NCBI RefSeq assembly: GCF_014649755.1
Contig: NZ_BMTQ01000001.1
Span: forward strand, 124,001 to 188,000
From: Streptomyces litmocidini
GTDB taxonomy: Bacteria; Actinomycetota; Actinomycetes; Streptomycetales; Streptomycetaceae
Reading direction: 5' to 3'
Length of the DNA stretch: 64,000 nucleotides
The translations under genes were made by a program, and so were the position numbers. Position 1 is the first letter of the stretch. Every line of letters starts with the position of its first letter. Shown piece by piece: positions 33,712 to 43,478 of the stretch. The notes under the pieces were generated by a model. It did no database searches and was not told the DNA's origin. It worked only from the letters and a program-made list of their open reading frames with translations.

Positions 33712-34914
33712 TTACTTGCCGGAGACGCGGACGATCAGCGCGTCGCCCTGACCGCCGCCGCCGCAGAGGGCCGCCGCGCCGATGCCGCCGCCGCGCCGCT
33801 TGAGCTCCAGGGCGAGGTGCAGCACGACACGGGCGCCGGACATGCCGATGGGGTGGCCCAGGGCGATCGCGCCACCGTTGACGTTCACCTTCTCGGGGGT
33901 AACGCCGAGGTCCTTCATCGACTGCACGGCGACCGCGGCGAAGGCCTCGTTGATCTCGATCAGGTCGAGGTCCTCGACGGCCAGGCCCTCCTTCTCGAGG
34001 GCGTGCAGGATCGCGTTGGACGGCTGCGACTGGAGCGAGTTGTCCGGGCCGGCCACGTTGCCGTGGGCGCCGATCTCGGCGATCCACTCCAGGCCCAGCT
34101 CCTCCGCCTTGGCCTTGCTCATCACGACGACCGCGGCGGCGCCGTCGGAGATCTGCGAGGAGGTGCCGGCGGTGATGGTGCCGTCCTTGGCGAAGGCCGG
34201 ACGGAGCTTGCCGAGGGACTCGGCGGTGGTCTCCGCGCGGATGCCCTCGTCCTGGGAGAAGACGACCGGCTCGCCCTTGCGCTGCGGGATCTCGACCGGG
34301 GTGATCTCGGCCTCGAAGATGCCGTTCTTCTGGGCGGCGGCGGCGCGCTGGTGCGAGAGGGCGGCGAACTCGTCCTGCTCGGGGCGCTGGATGCCCAGGC
34401 GGGTGTTGTGCTTCTCCGTGGACTCGCCCATGGCGATGCCCTCGAAGGAGTCGGTGAGACCGTCGTACGCCATGGCGTCGAGCATCTCGATCGCGCCGTA
34501 CTTGAAGCCCTCGCGGGACTTCGGCAGCAGGTGCGGGGCGTTGGTCATGGACTCCTGGCCGCCGGCGACGACGACGTCGAACTCGCCGGCGCGGATCAGC
34601 TGGTCGGCGAGCGCGATGGCGTCGAGACCCGACAGGCACACCTTGTTGATGGTGAGCGCGGGGACGTTCATCGGGATGCCGGCCTTGACGGCGGCCTGAC
34701 GGGCGGGGATCTGGCCGGCGCCCGCCTGGAGCACCTGGCCCATGATCACGTACTGCACCTGGTCGCCGCCGATGCCGGCCCGGTCCAGGGCCGCCTTGAT
34801 GGCGAAGCCGCCGAGGTCGGCGCCCGAGAAGGACTTGAGCGAGCCGAGCAGGCGCCCCATGGGCGTGCGGGCACCCGCGACGATCACTGAGGTGGTACCG
34901 GTCGTTCCAGACAT
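33712..34914 (-). CDS. Acetyl-CoA acetyltransferase (thiolase)
   Basis: The 400-residue thiolase has acyl-accepting C93 ([10 protein letters not shown]), the [10 protein letters not shown] segment, the HPIGMSG histidine motif ([15 protein letters not shown]) and C-terminal CGGGGQG with its second catalytic Cys. It condenses two acetyl-CoA to acetoacetyl-CoA or cleaves it. With hbd at 51856 it could feed butyryl-CoA and the ethylmalonyl-CoA route. The ATG at 34914 is chosen over the longer frame because conserved residues begin here. A near copy of the last codons lies after the stop. Confidence 0.92.
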   Translation of the reverse strand: MSGTTGTTSVIVAGARTPMGRLLGSLKSFSGADLGGFAIKAALDRAGIGGDQVQYVIMGQVLQAGAGQIPARQAAVKAGIPMNVPALTINKVCLSGLDAIALADQLIRAGEFDVVVAGGQESMTNAPHLLPKSREGFKYGAIEMLDAMAYDGLTDSFEGIAMGESTEKHNTRLGIQRPEQDEFAALSHQRAAAAQKNGIFEAEITPVEIPQRKGEPVVFSQDEGIRAETTAESLGKLRPAFAKDGTITAGTSSQISDGAAAVVVMSKAKAEELGLEWIAEIGAHGNVAGPDNSLQSQPSNAILHALEKEGLAVEDLDLIEINEAFAAVAVQSMKDLGVTPEKVNVNGGAIALGHPIGMSGARVVLHLALELKRRGGGIGAAALCGGGGQGDALIVRVSGK

Positions 34915-35051
34915 GAGGCACGGCCCCTTGGGATGAGGAGTGAACGAGGGTTTACCGCCAATGTACTGAGCGGTGCGGCGGCCGGTCACCGGCCTGCCGG
35001 TGTGACGGCGCGCACGTTGCGTAACCACCCCGGCGGGGGTGCACTGGAGCC

Positions 35052-35504
35052 ATGCTGACGCGTATCGACCACATCGGGATCGCCTGCTTCGACCTGGACA
35101 GGACCGTCGAGTTCTACCGTGCCACGTACGGCTTCGAGGTCTTCCACTCCGAGGTCAACGAGGAGCAGGGCGTCCGCGAGGCCATGCTCAAGATCAACTC
35201 CACCGACGACGGCGGGGCCTCCTACCTCCAGCTCCTGGAACCCACCCGGGAGGACTCCGCGGTGGGCAAGTGGCTCGCCAAGAACGGCGAGGGCGTGCAC
35301 CACATCGCCTTCGGCACGGCCGACGTCGACGGGGACGCCGACGCCATCCGGGGCAAGGGCGTCCGGGTCCTCTACGACGAGCCGCGGATCGGCTCCATGG
35401 GCTCCCGGATCACCTTCCTGCACCCCAAGGACTGCCACGGCGTGCTCACGGAACTGGTCACCTCGGCGAAGCCGTCCGCTGACCACTCCTCAGCGGAGCA
35501 CTGA
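35052..35504 (+). CDS. mce: Methylmalonyl-CoA epimerase
   Basis: The 150-residue VOC-fold enzyme starts [20 protein letters not shown] and contains [35 protein letters not shown] and GVLTELV. The expected metal ligands are seen as H7, the HHIAF histidine and the terminal Glu. It interconverts the R and S forms of methylmalonyl-CoA so that the mutase can work. TGGAG precedes the ATG. It is divergent from the thiolase and lies just upstream of scy. Confidence 0.93.
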   Translation: MLTRIDHIGIACFDLDRTVEFYRATYGFEVFHSEVNEEQGVREAMLKINSTDDGGASYLQLLEPTREDSAVGKWLAKNGEGVHHIAFGTADVDGDADAIRGKGVRVLYDEPRIGSMGSRITFLHPKDCHGVLTELVTSAKPSADHSSAEH

Positions 35505-35689
35505 CCACCGGATTCCTGGCCCGGTAGAGTGGGCGGCTCCGGGCCGGGGCCGGTCGGGGCCGCTCCGTGCGACACCGAAGTCAGGATGTCGGGGTCGTCC
35601 GATCTGCCACGATTCCCCGGGGGTCCGTCCTCGGCCGTGAGGGCGTGCTCGTAGGAGTGTTGCGACCAGGGGACGGATGGGACCGCGCA

Positions 35690-38600
35690 GTGCGGGGCTA
35701 CGAACGCCAGGAGAGCCACCGAGCTGAAGACGACCATCTCGCCAGGTTCGAAGCCGAGATGGACCGGCTGAAGACCGAACGCGAGAAGGCCGTCCAGCAT
35801 GCCGAGGACCTGGGCTACCAGGTCGAGGTCTTGCGCGCCAAGCTCCACGAGGCGCGCCGCACCATCGCGTCCCGGCCCGCGTACGACAGCGCCGACATCG
35901 GCTACCAGGCCGAGCAGCTGCTGCGGAACGCGCAGGCGCAGGCCGAGCAGCTCCGCCAGGACGCCGAGCGCGAGCTGCGCGAGGCCCGCGCCCAGACCCA
36001 GCGCATCCTCCAGGAGCACGCCGAGCACCAGGCACGGCTCCAGGCCGAGCTGCACAACGAGGCCGTCCAGCGCCGCCAGCAGCTCGACCAGGAGCTCAAC
36101 GAACGCCGGCAGACCGTCGAGGCGCACGTCAACGAGAACGTGGCCTGGGCCGAGCAGCTGCGCGCCCGCACGGAGTCCCAGGCCCGCCGCCTCCTCGACG
36201 AGTCCCGCGCGGAGGCCGAGCAGTCGCTCGCCGCCGCCCGGGCCGAGGCCACCCGGCTCGCCGAGGAGACCAGCCGCCGCGTCGGCGCCGAGGCGGAGTC
36301 CGCCCGGGCCGAGGCCGAAGCGATTCTGCTGCGCGCCCGCAAGGACGCCGAGCGGCTCCTGAGCGCCGCCTCCAGCCAGGCGCAGGAGGCCACCAGCCAC
36401 GCCGAACAGCTCCGTTCGACCACCGCCGTCGAGACCGATCAGGCCCGTCGGCAGGCCACCGAACTCTCCCGCGCCGCCGAACAGCGCATGCAGGAGGCCG
36501 AGGAGAAGCTGCGACTCGCCCGCACCGAGGCCGAGAAGACCCTCACCGAGGCCAAGGAGGCCGCCGCCCGGCAGCTCGCCTCCGCCGAGTCGGTCAACGA
36601 GCAGCGCACCCGCACCGCCAAGACGGAGATCGCCCGGCTCGTCGGCGAGGCCACCAAGGAGGCCGAGGCCCTCAAGGCGGAGGCCGAGGAGAAGCTCCGC
36701 GAGGCCACCGCCGAGGCGGAGAAGCTCGTCACGGAGGCCACCGAGAAGGCCCTCGCGGCCGCCGCCGAGGACTCCGCAGCCGCGCTCGCCAAGGCCGCCC
36801 GCAGCGCCGAGGAGATCCTCACCAAGGCGTCCGAGGACGCCCGGGAGACCACCCGCAAGGCCGCAGAGGAGGCCGAGCGGGTCCGCCGCGAGGCCGAGGT
36901 CGAGGCGGACCGGCTGCGCGCCGAGGCCGGGGAGCAGGCCGACGAGCTGCTCGGCTCGGCGAAGGACGACACCAAGGAGTACCGCGCCAAGACGGTCGAG
37001 CTCCAGGAGGAGGCCCGCCGGCTGCGCGGCGAGGCCGAGCAGCTGCGCGCCGAGGCCGTCGACGAGGGCGAGCGGATCCGCGGCGAGGCCCGCCGCGAGG
37101 CCCTCCAGCAGATCGAGGAGGCGGCCAGGACCGCCGAGGAGCTCCTCACCAAGGCCCGTACGGACGCCGACGAACTGCGCGCCAAGGCCGGCGCCGAGAG
37201 CGAGCGGGCCAAGTCGGAGGCGATGGAGCGCGCCCAGACGCTCCGCGCCCAGGCCGAGGAGACCCTGGAGCGCACCCGCGCCGAGGCCGAGCGGCTGCGC
37301 GCCGAGGCCGAGGAGCAGGCCGAGTCGGTGAAGGGCGCGGCCGAGGAGGCCGCCGCCGGGCTGCGCGCCGACGCCGAGCGGGCCGCCGAGGCGCGTCGCG
37401 CGGAGGCCGCCGAGGAACTGGCCCGGCTGCACGCCGACGCCGAGGCGAAGGTCGCGGCCGCCGGCGAGGAGCTCACCGACGCGCGGGCCGAGGGCGAGCG
37501 GATCCGGCGCGAGGCCGCTGAGGAGACGGAGCGGCTGCGGACCGAGGCCGCCGAGCGGATCCGGTCCCTCCGGGAGCAGGCCGAGCAGGAGGCCGAGCGG
37601 CTGCGCGCCGAGGCCGCGTCGGACGCGTCCACCACCCGTACGGAGGCCGAGTCCGCCGCCGTACGGCTGCGCACGGAGGCTTCCGAGGAGGCCGAGCGGC
37701 TGCGTTCGGAGGCCCAGGAGACCGCCGACCGGGTGCGGGCCGAGGCCGCCGCCGCCGCCGAGCGGGTGGCCGCCGAGGCCGCCGAGGCCCTGGCCGCCGC
37801 GCAGGAGGAGGCCAACCGGCGCCGCCGGGAGGCCGAGGAGACCCTGGAATCGGCCCGCTCCGAGGCCGGCCGGGAGCGCGAGCACGCCCGCGCGCAGTCC
37901 GAGGAGCTCCTGGCCGCCGCCCGCAAGCGGGTCGAGGAGGCACAGGCCGAGGCGCAGCGCCTGGTCGAGGAGGCGGACGCGCGGGCGACCGAGATGGTCA
38001 CCGCCGCCTCGCGAGCCGCCCAGGAGGTGCGGGACTCGGTGGCCGGGCTGCGCGAGCAGGCCGAGGAGGAGATCGCCGGGCTGCGCAGCGCCGCCGAGCA
38101 CGCGGCGGAGCGGACGCGCACCGAGGCGCAGGAGGAGGCGGACCGGGTCCGCGCCGACGCGTACGAGGAGCGGGAGCGGGCGTCCGAGGACGCCGTCCGC
38201 ACGCGGGCCCGTGCCCAGGAGGAGTCGGAGGCCGCGAAGGCGCTGGCGGAGCGGACGGTCACGGACGCGCTCGCCGAGGCGGAGAAGCTGCGGGCGGACA
38301 CCGCCGAGTACGCGCAGCGGGTGCGGACCGAGGCGACGGACTCGCTCGCCTCGGCCGAGCAGGACGCGGCCCGCACGCGCGCGGACGCCCGGGAGGACGC
38401 GAACCGGATCCGTTCGGAGGCCGCCGAGCGCGCCGAGACGACGGTCGGCGAGGCGCGGGCGGAGGCCGAGCGGATCGCGGCCGAGGCGGAGCAGGTCCTC
38501 GACGAGGCCCGCAAGGCCGCCGACAAGCGCCGCTCGGACGCCGCCGAACAGGCCGACACCCTCGTCGGCGAAGCCACCGCCGAAGCCGAGCGGATCACGG

Positions 38601-40480
38601 CCGAGGCGGAGCAGGTCCTCGACGAGGCCCGCAAGGCCGCCGACAAGCGCCGTTCGGACGCCGCCGCACAGGCCGACACCCTCGTCGGCGAGGCGACGGC
38701 CGAGGCCGAGCGGATCGCGGCCGAGGCCGCCGAGCTGCGGGAGACGGCCGAGCGCGACGCCCAGCGGCTGCGCACGGAGGCCGAGCAGGTCAAGGCCGAG
38801 GGCGTGGCGCAGGCCGAGGCGCTGCGGGCCGAGGCCCGCGCCGAGGGCGACCGGATCCTGGACGAGGCCCGCAAGGCCGCCGACAAGCGCCGCTCGGACG
38901 CCGCCGAACAGGCCGACACCCTCGTCGGCGAGGCGACGGCCGAGGCCGAGCGGCTCACCGCCGAGGCCGTCGAGCTCATGGAGACGACCGAGCAGGACGC
39001 CGCGCGCATCCGTGCCGAGGCCGAGCAGGTCAAGGCCGACGGCGTGGCGCAGGCCGAGGCGCTGCGGGCCGAGGCCCGCGCCGAGGGCGACCGGATCCTC
39101 GACGAGGCCCGCAAGGCCGCCGACAAGCGCCGCTCGGACGCCGCCGAACAGGCCGACACCCTCGTCGGCGAAGCCACCGCCGAAGCCGAGCGGCTCACCG
39201 CCGAAGCCGTCGAGCTCATGGAGACGACCGAGCAGGACGCCGCGCGCATCCGTGCCGAGGCCGAGCAGGTCAAGGCCGACGGCGAGGCGCACGCCCAGGC
39301 CCTGCGCAACGCCGCGCTGGCCGATGCCGACCAGATCCTGGACGAGGCCCGCAAGGCCGCGGACAAGCGCCGTTCGGACGCCGCCGAGCAGGCCGACACC
39401 CTCGTCGGCGAGGCGACGGCCGAGGCCGAGCGGATCGTGAACGAGGCGGCCGAGCTGGCCGATTCGGTGGGCGCGGACGCCCGCGCCGAGGCGGACCGGA
39501 CCGTCGCCGCGGCCTCGGAGGAGGCCGAGCGGCTGCGGGCCGAGGGCGCCGAGGCGATCGCCGAGGCCCTGCGGGACGCCGAGCGGATCCGTACCGAGTC
39601 CGAGCGGGTGAGGAGCGAGGCCGCGGCGGCGGGCGAGCAGATGCGCGCGGAGGCCCGCGAGGAGGCGGACCGGACCCTCGACGAGGCCCGGGAGGCCGGG
39701 GCCCGGAAGCGTGCGGACGCGGCCGAGCAGGCCGACCAGCTCATCGCCAAGGCCCAGGAGGAGGCGCTGCGCGCCACCACGGAGGCCGAGTCGCAGGCGG
39801 ACACGATGGTCGGCGCGGCCCGCAAGGAGGCCGAGCGGATCGTCGCCGAGGCGACCGTCGAGGGCAACGCGCTGGTGGAGAAGGCCCGTACGGACGCGGA
39901 CGAGCTCCTGGTCGGGACGCGCAGCGACGCGACGGCCATAAGGGAGCGGGCCGAGGAGCTGCGGAGCCGGATCGAGGCCGAGATCGAGGAGCTCCACGAG
40001 CGGGCGCGGCGCGAGTCGGCCGAACAGATGAAGACGGCCGGCGAGCGCGTCGACAAGCTGGTGAAGGCCGCGACCGAGCAGCGCGCCGAGGCGGAGGAGA
40101 AGGCGAAGGAACTCGTCTCGGAGGCGAGTTCGGAGGCCAGCAAGGTCCGGATCGCCGCGGTCCGCAAGGCGGACGCGCTCCTCAAGGAGGCCGCGCAGAA
40201 GAAGGCCTCGATCATCGCCGAGGCCGAGGCCCTGAAGGCGGAGGCCGAGCGGATCCGCGCGGAGGCCGAGGCCGAGGCGGAGAAGACGGTCCAGGAGGGG
40301 CAGCGCGAGCTGGAGGTGCTGACGCGTCGTCGCAAGGACATCAATGCCGAGATCTCCCGTGTCCAGGACGTGCTGGAGGCGTTGGAGTCTTTCGAGACGC
40401 CTTCGGCCGGAAAGGACGGGGTCAAGGCGGGTGCGTCGGCGGGTTCCACCCGGACGGGTGGCAAGGTCCAGGACGGCTAG
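35690..40480 (+). CDS. scy: Scy, giant coiled-coil polarity scaffold
   Basis: The 1596-residue protein is almost all coiled coil (Ala/Glu/Arg-rich: AEAERLRAEA, ARKAADKRRSDAAEQ). The first part, GYERQESHRAEDDHLARFEA then LGYQVEVLRAKLHEARR, resembles a DivIVA/Scy N-terminus. Scy organises the hyphal tip with DivIVA and FilP. I recall S. coelicolor Scy as about 1326 residues, so this one is longer; exact 40/80-residue repeats near 940-1260 may explain part of it. The GTG at 35690 is chosen because family homology begins at VRGYERQE; the frame stays open upstream and the ribosome site is weak. filP follows. Confidence 0.9.
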   Translation: MRGYERQESHRAEDDHLARFEAEMDRLKTEREKAVQHAEDLGYQVEVLRAKLHEARRTIASRPAYDSADIGYQAEQLLRNAQAQAEQLRQDAERELREARAQTQRILQEHAEHQARLQAELHNEAVQRRQQLDQELNERRQTVEAHVNENVAWAEQLRARTESQARRLLDESRAEAEQSLAAARAEATRLAEETSRRVGAEAESARAEAEAILLRARKDAERLLSAASSQAQEATSHAEQLRSTTAVETDQARRQATELSRAAEQRMQEAEEKLRLARTEAEKTLTEAKEAAARQLASAESVNEQRTRTAKTEIARLVGEATKEAEALKAEAEEKLREATAEAEKLVTEATEKALAAAAEDSAAALAKAARSAEEILTKASEDARETTRKAAEEAERVRREAEVEADRLRAEAGEQADELLGSAKDDTKEYRAKTVELQEEARRLRGEAEQLRAEAVDEGERIRGEARREALQQIEEAARTAEELLTKARTDADELRAKAGAESERAKSEAMERAQTLRAQAEETLERTRAEAERLRAEAEEQAESVKGAAEEAAAGLRADAERAAEARRAEAAEELARLHADAEAKVAAAGEELTDARAEGERIRREAAEETERLRTEAAERIRSLREQAEQEAERLRAEAASDASTTRTEAESAAVRLRTEASEEAERLRSEAQETADRVRAEAAAAAERVAAEAAEALAAAQEEANRRRREAEETLESARSEAGREREHARAQSEELLAAARKRVEEAQAEAQRLVEEADARATEMVTAASRAAQEVRDSVAGLREQAEEEIAGLRSAAEHAAERTRTEAQEEADRVRADAYEERERASEDAVRTRARAQEESEAAKALAERTVTDALAEAEKLRADTAEYAQRVRTEATDSLASAEQDAARTRADAREDANRIRSEAAERAETTVGEARAEAERIAAEAEQVLDEARKAADKRRSDAAEQADTLVGEATAEAERITAEAEQVLDEARKAADKRRSDAAAQADTLVGEATAEAERIAAEAAELRETAERDAQRLRTEAEQVKAEGVAQAEALRAEARAEGDRILDEARKAADKRRSDAAEQADTLVGEATAEAERLTAEAVELMETTEQDAARIRAEAEQVKADGVAQAEALRAEARAEGDRILDEARKAADKRRSDAAEQADTLVGEATAEAERLTAEAVELMETTEQDAARIRAEAEQVKADGEAHAQALRNAALADADQILDEARKAADKRRSDAAEQADTLVGEATAEAERIVNEAAELADSVGADARAEADRTVAAASEEAERLRAEGAEAIAEALRDAERIRTESERVRSEAAAAGEQMRAEAREEADRTLDEAREAGARKRADAAEQADQLIAKAQEEALRATTEAESQADTMVGAARKEAERIVAEATVEGNALVEKARTDADELLVGTRSDATAIRERAEELRSRIEAEIEELHERARRESAEQMKTAGERVDKLVKAATEQRAEAEEKAKELVSEASSEASKVRIAAVRKADALLKEAAQKKASIIAEAEALKAEAERIRAEAEAEAEKTVQEGQRELEVLTRRRKDINAEISRVQDVLEALESFETPSAGKDGVKAGASAGSTRTGGKVQDG
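38501..39460 (+). repeat. In-frame 120/240-bp tandem repeats within scy
   Basis: A unit beginning GACGAGGCCCGCAAGGCCGC recurs at 38501, 38621, 38861, 39101 and 39341, spaced 120, 240, 240 and 240 bases. It encodes DEARKAADKRRSDAAEQAD in each copy. The copies at 38861 and 39101 are nearly identical over about 200 bases, so duplication or conversion is recent. The 40-residue step equals three hendecads plus a heptad, which keeps coiled-coil phase. Confidence 0.93.
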
Positions 40481-40594
40481 CCACTCAAAAGGCTGGACAT
40501 TCTCCAGATCAAACGGGCATACGCTCGATGACACGCCGCTTCGGCCCCTAGGATTCCCTCTAACACCTCACCGGTCTCATTCGACAGGAACCCC

Positions 40595-41530
40595 ATGAGC
40601 GACACTTCCTCCCCCTTCGGCTTCGAGCTCGTGCGGCGCGGTTACGACCGCGGTCAGGTGGACGACCGCATTACCAAGCTCGTGGCCGACCGCGACAGTG
40701 CCCTGTCCCGCATCACCTCGCTGGAGAAGCGCATCGAGGAGCTCCACCTCGAGACGCAGAACGCCCAGGCGCAGGTCACCGACGCCGAGCCGTCGTACGC
40801 GGGGCTCGGTGCCCGGGTCGAGAAGATCCTCCGGCTGGCCGAGGAGGAGGCGAAGGACCTGCGTGAGGAGGCCCGTCGCGCCGCCGAGCAGCACCGCGAG
40901 CTGGCCGAGTCGGCCGCCCAGCAGGTGCGCAACGACGCGGAGTCGTTCGCGGCCGAGCGCAAGGCGAAGGCCGAGGACGAGGGCGTCCGGATCGTCGAGA
41001 AGGCGCAGGGCGAGGCCAACTCGCTGCGTGCCGAGGCCCAGAAGGACGCGCAGTCGAAGCGCGAGGAGGCGGACGCCCTCTTCGAGGAGACCCGCGCCAA
41101 GGCCGCCCAGGCCGCCGCGGACTTCGAGACGAACCTGGCGAAGCGCCGCGAGCAGTCGGAGCGGGACCTGGCCTCGCGTCAGGCGAAGGCCGAGAAGCGC
41201 CTCGCGGAGATCGAGCACCGCGCCGAGCAGCTCCGCCTGGAGGCCGAGAAGCTGCGGACGGACGCGGAGCGCCGGGCCCGTCAGACGGTGGAGACCGCGC
41301 AGCGCCAGGCCGAGGACATCGTGGCCGACGCGAACGCCAAGGCCGACCGGATCCGTTCGGAATCGGAGCGCGAGCTCGCGGCGCTGACGAACCGCCGCGA
41401 CTCGATCAACGCGCAGCTGACCAACGTCCGCGAGATGCTGGCGACGCTGACCGGTGCCGCGGTGGCGGCGGCCGGCTCCCCGATCGACGACGAGCGCACG
41501 GCCGGCGTCCCGGCCCAGCAGTCGCGGTAA
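40595..41530 (+). CDS. filP: FilP, intermediate-filament-like coiled-coil protein
   Basis: The 311-residue protein begins MSDTSSPFGFELVRRGYDRG, then QVDDRITKLVADRDSALSRI, a DivIVA-like head. A long coiled coil with hendecad character runs to about residue 280, followed by a disordered tail. FilP forms filaments that stiffen hyphae and interacts with DivIVA and Scy. Older annotations call it cellulose-binding protein. The ATG at 40595 follows AGGA. It lies 114 bases after scy and ends at an intrinsic terminator. Confidence 0.94.
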   Translation: MSDTSSPFGFELVRRGYDRGQVDDRITKLVADRDSALSRITSLEKRIEELHLETQNAQAQVTDAEPSYAGLGARVEKILRLAEEEAKDLREEARRAAEQHRELAESAAQQVRNDAESFAAERKAKAEDEGVRIVEKAQGEANSLRAEAQKDAQSKREEADALFEETRAKAAQAAADFETNLAKRREQSERDLASRQAKAEKRLAEIEHRAEQLRLEAEKLRTDAERRARQTVETAQRQAEDIVADANAKADRIRSESERELAALTNRRDSINAQLTNVREMLATLTGAAVAAAGSPIDDERTAGVPAQQSR

Positions 41531-41551
41531 CCGGCCCGAGGCACGTACCGG

Positions 41552-41584
41552 AACCCCCCGTCACTCCGGTGGCGGGGGGTTTTG
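41552..41584 (+). terminator. Intrinsic terminator after filP
   Basis: AACCCCCCG and CGGGGGGTT form the stem with a GTCACTCCGGTGGC-type loop, followed by TTTT. It lies about 20 bases after the filP stop and just before the first ABC operon. Confidence 0.85.
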
Positions 41585-41592
41585 CGCACCCT

Positions 41593-41598
41593 TAGCTT
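41593..41598 (+). promoter_or_regulatory. -10-like hexamer of the first ABC operon
   Basis: TAGCTT ends seven bases before the ATG at 41606 with no ribosome site between them, so the message is probably leaderless. It sits immediately after the filP terminator. Confidence 0.45.
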
Positions 41599-41605
41599 GG
41601 GACGC

Positions 41606-42574
41606 ATGATCGAGATCGAGGACCTGACCAAGCGCTACGGAACGAAGACGGCGGTCGACCACCTGTCCTTCCAGGTCCGTCCCGGCGTGGTCACCGGCTT
41701 CCTCGGGCCGAACGGGGCGGGCAAGTCGACGACGATGCGGATGATGCTCGACCTGGACAACCCGACGAGCGGGACGGTCCGGATCGACGGCAGGCACTAC
41801 CGGGACCTGGCGGAGCCGCTGAAGTACATCGGGGCGCTGCTCGACGCCAAGGCGATGCACGGCGGCCGTTCCGCCTACAACAACCTGCTGTGCCTGGCGC
41901 AGTCCAACCGCATCCCGGCGAGCCGGGTGGGCGAGGTGCTGGACCTGGTGGGTCTGACGGCGGTCGCGAAGAAGAAGTCGAAGGGTTTCTCCCTCGGCAT
42001 GGGGCAGCGGCTCGGGATCGCGTCGGCGCTCCTCGGCGATCCCGAGATCCTGATGTTCGACGAACCCGTCAATGGTCTGGACCCCGAGGGAATTCACTGG
42101 ATCCGCAATCTGATGAAGGCGTTGGCGGCCGAGGGCCGGACGATCTTCGTCTCCAGCCACCTGATGAGCGAAATGGCGCTGACGGCGGATCACCTGATCG
42201 TGATCGGGCAGGGAAAACTGCTGGCCGACACCTCGATGGCGGATTTCATCCAGCAGAATTCCCGGAGTTATGTGCGGATGCGCTCTCCGCAGCAGGAACG
42301 CCTGCGGGACGTGCTCCACGCGAACGGGTTCGTCGTGGTCGAGGCCGGCGGCGGAGCCCTGGAGGTGGACGGGGCGACGACGGAGAAGCTGGGCGAGCTG
42401 GCCGCGGAGAGCGGCCTGGTGCTGCACGAGCTGAGCGCGCAGCGCGCCTCCCTCGAAGAGGCGTTCATGCAGATGACGGCCGCCGCGGTGGAGTACCACG
42501 CGCAGGGCACCGATGTTCACAGCGGCGCCGCGGCGCCCGGCCCCCGCTGGGGCACGACCTCCGAGGGAGCCTGA
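41606..42574 (+). CDS. ABC transporter ATPase, first exporter
   Basis: The 322-residue ATPase starts MIEIEDLTKRYGTKTAVDHL. Walker A is GPNGAGKST, the signature region is SLGMGQRLGIASALLG, and Walker B is ILMFDEPVNGLDPEG, followed by the switch histidine in FVSSHLMSEM. The class (DrrA/CcmA-like) powers ABC-2 exporters. The signature is LGMGQ instead of LSGGQ, as in its paralogue at 43479. The permease follows after three bases. The substrate is unknown. Confidence 0.9.
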   Translation: MIEIEDLTKRYGTKTAVDHLSFQVRPGVVTGFLGPNGAGKSTTMRMMLDLDNPTSGTVRIDGRHYRDLAEPLKYIGALLDAKAMHGGRSAYNNLLCLAQSNRIPASRVGEVLDLVGLTAVAKKKSKGFSLGMGQRLGIASALLGDPEILMFDEPVNGLDPEGIHWIRNLMKALAAEGRTIFVSSHLMSEMALTADHLIVIGQGKLLADTSMADFIQQNSRSYVRMRSPQQERLRDVLHANGFVVVEAGGGALEVDGATTEKLGELAAESGLVLHELSAQRASLEEAFMQMTAAAVEYHAQGTDVHSGAAAPGPRWGTTSEGA

Positions 42575-42577
42575 ACG

Positions 42578-43357
42578 ATGGCAGTGGCATCCGCGGTACT
42601 GCAGTCCGAGTGGACCAAGATCCGGACGGTGTCGTCGACCGTCTGGACGCTGGCGAGCGCCCTGTTCGTCACGGTGGCGATGGGCGCGGCGCTGTGCGCC
42701 CTGACGAACGCCACCTTCGACGACATGAGGGAGGCCGAGAGGCTCACCTTCGACCCGACTCTGATCAGCTTCTCGGGGATGATCCTGGGGCAGCTGGCGA
42801 TGGTGGTCTTCGGCGTCCTGGTGGTGGGGACCGAGTACTCCTCCGGCATGATCCGCACCTCGCTGGCCGCCGTGCCGCAGCGCGCGACCTTCCTCTTCTC
42901 GAAGATCGCGGTCGCGGGCGGGCTCGCGCTCCTGGTGGGTCTCGCGACGAGCTTCCTCGCCTTCTTCCTGGGGCAGGCGCTGCTCGGCGGGCACCGGACC
43001 TCCATCGGGGACGACGGCGTGCTGCGGGCGGTGGTCGGCGGCGGGCTCTACATGGGCCTGATGGCGGTCTTCTCCATGGGCGTGGCGGCGATGCTGCGCT
43101 CGTCGATGCTCTCGCTCGGCATCCTCGTGCCGTTCTTCTTCCTGGTCTCGCAGATCCTCTCGGCCGTGCCGAAGGCCAAGGAGGTGGCGCTCTACTTCCC
43201 CGACCAGGCCGGCTCGAAGGTCATGCGGGTCGTCCCGGACGCGATGAACTCGGAGGAGGCCCCGTACGGACCGTGGGGCGGGCTCGGGATCATGGTGCTC
43301 TGGGTGGCGGCCTCGCTCGTCGGCGGCTATCTGGTGATGAAGAAGCGGGACGCCTGA
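42578..43357 (+). CDS. ABC-2 type permease, first exporter
   Basis: The 259-residue protein has about six helices. The N-terminal LQSEWTKIRTVSSTVWTLAS and the later GTEYSSGMIRTSLAAVPQRA are typical of ABC-2 permeases paired with LGMGQ ATPases. It starts three bases after the ATPase stop and forms the membrane half of the exporter. It is paralogous to the permease at 44702. Confidence 0.88.
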   Translation: MAVASAVLQSEWTKIRTVSSTVWTLASALFVTVAMGAALCALTNATFDDMREAERLTFDPTLISFSGMILGQLAMVVFGVLVVGTEYSSGMIRTSLAAVPQRATFLFSKIAVAGGLALLVGLATSFLAFFLGQALLGGHRTSIGDDGVLRAVVGGGLYMGLMAVFSMGVAAMLRSSMLSLGILVPFFFLVSQILSAVPKAKEVALYFPDQAGSKVMRVVPDAMNSEEAPYGPWGGLGIMVLWVAASLVGGYLVMKKRDA

Positions 43358-43478
43358 TTCCTCGCGCTTGGCCGGAACCGTCAACGGCTGGATAAGCTCC
43401 TAGCTCATACGGGGGGCTCCGGCCGACGGCCGCCACGCCCCGACATGGATGCGACCGACCTGTCGATGGGGCTGGAGA

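Noticed and set aside
35372..40534. Open frame of 1720 residues antisense to scy, plus another of 1341 residues at 36439-40464
   Set aside because: Both mirror the repetitive codon use of scy. They consist of low-complexity Leu/Gly/Arg or Ala/Ser text, have no recognisable domain, and span the known scy reading frame.
40595..41530. Cellulose-binding protein
   Set aside because: The older label for FilP-like proteins; the sequence is a coiled-coil filament protein with no carbohydrate-binding fold.
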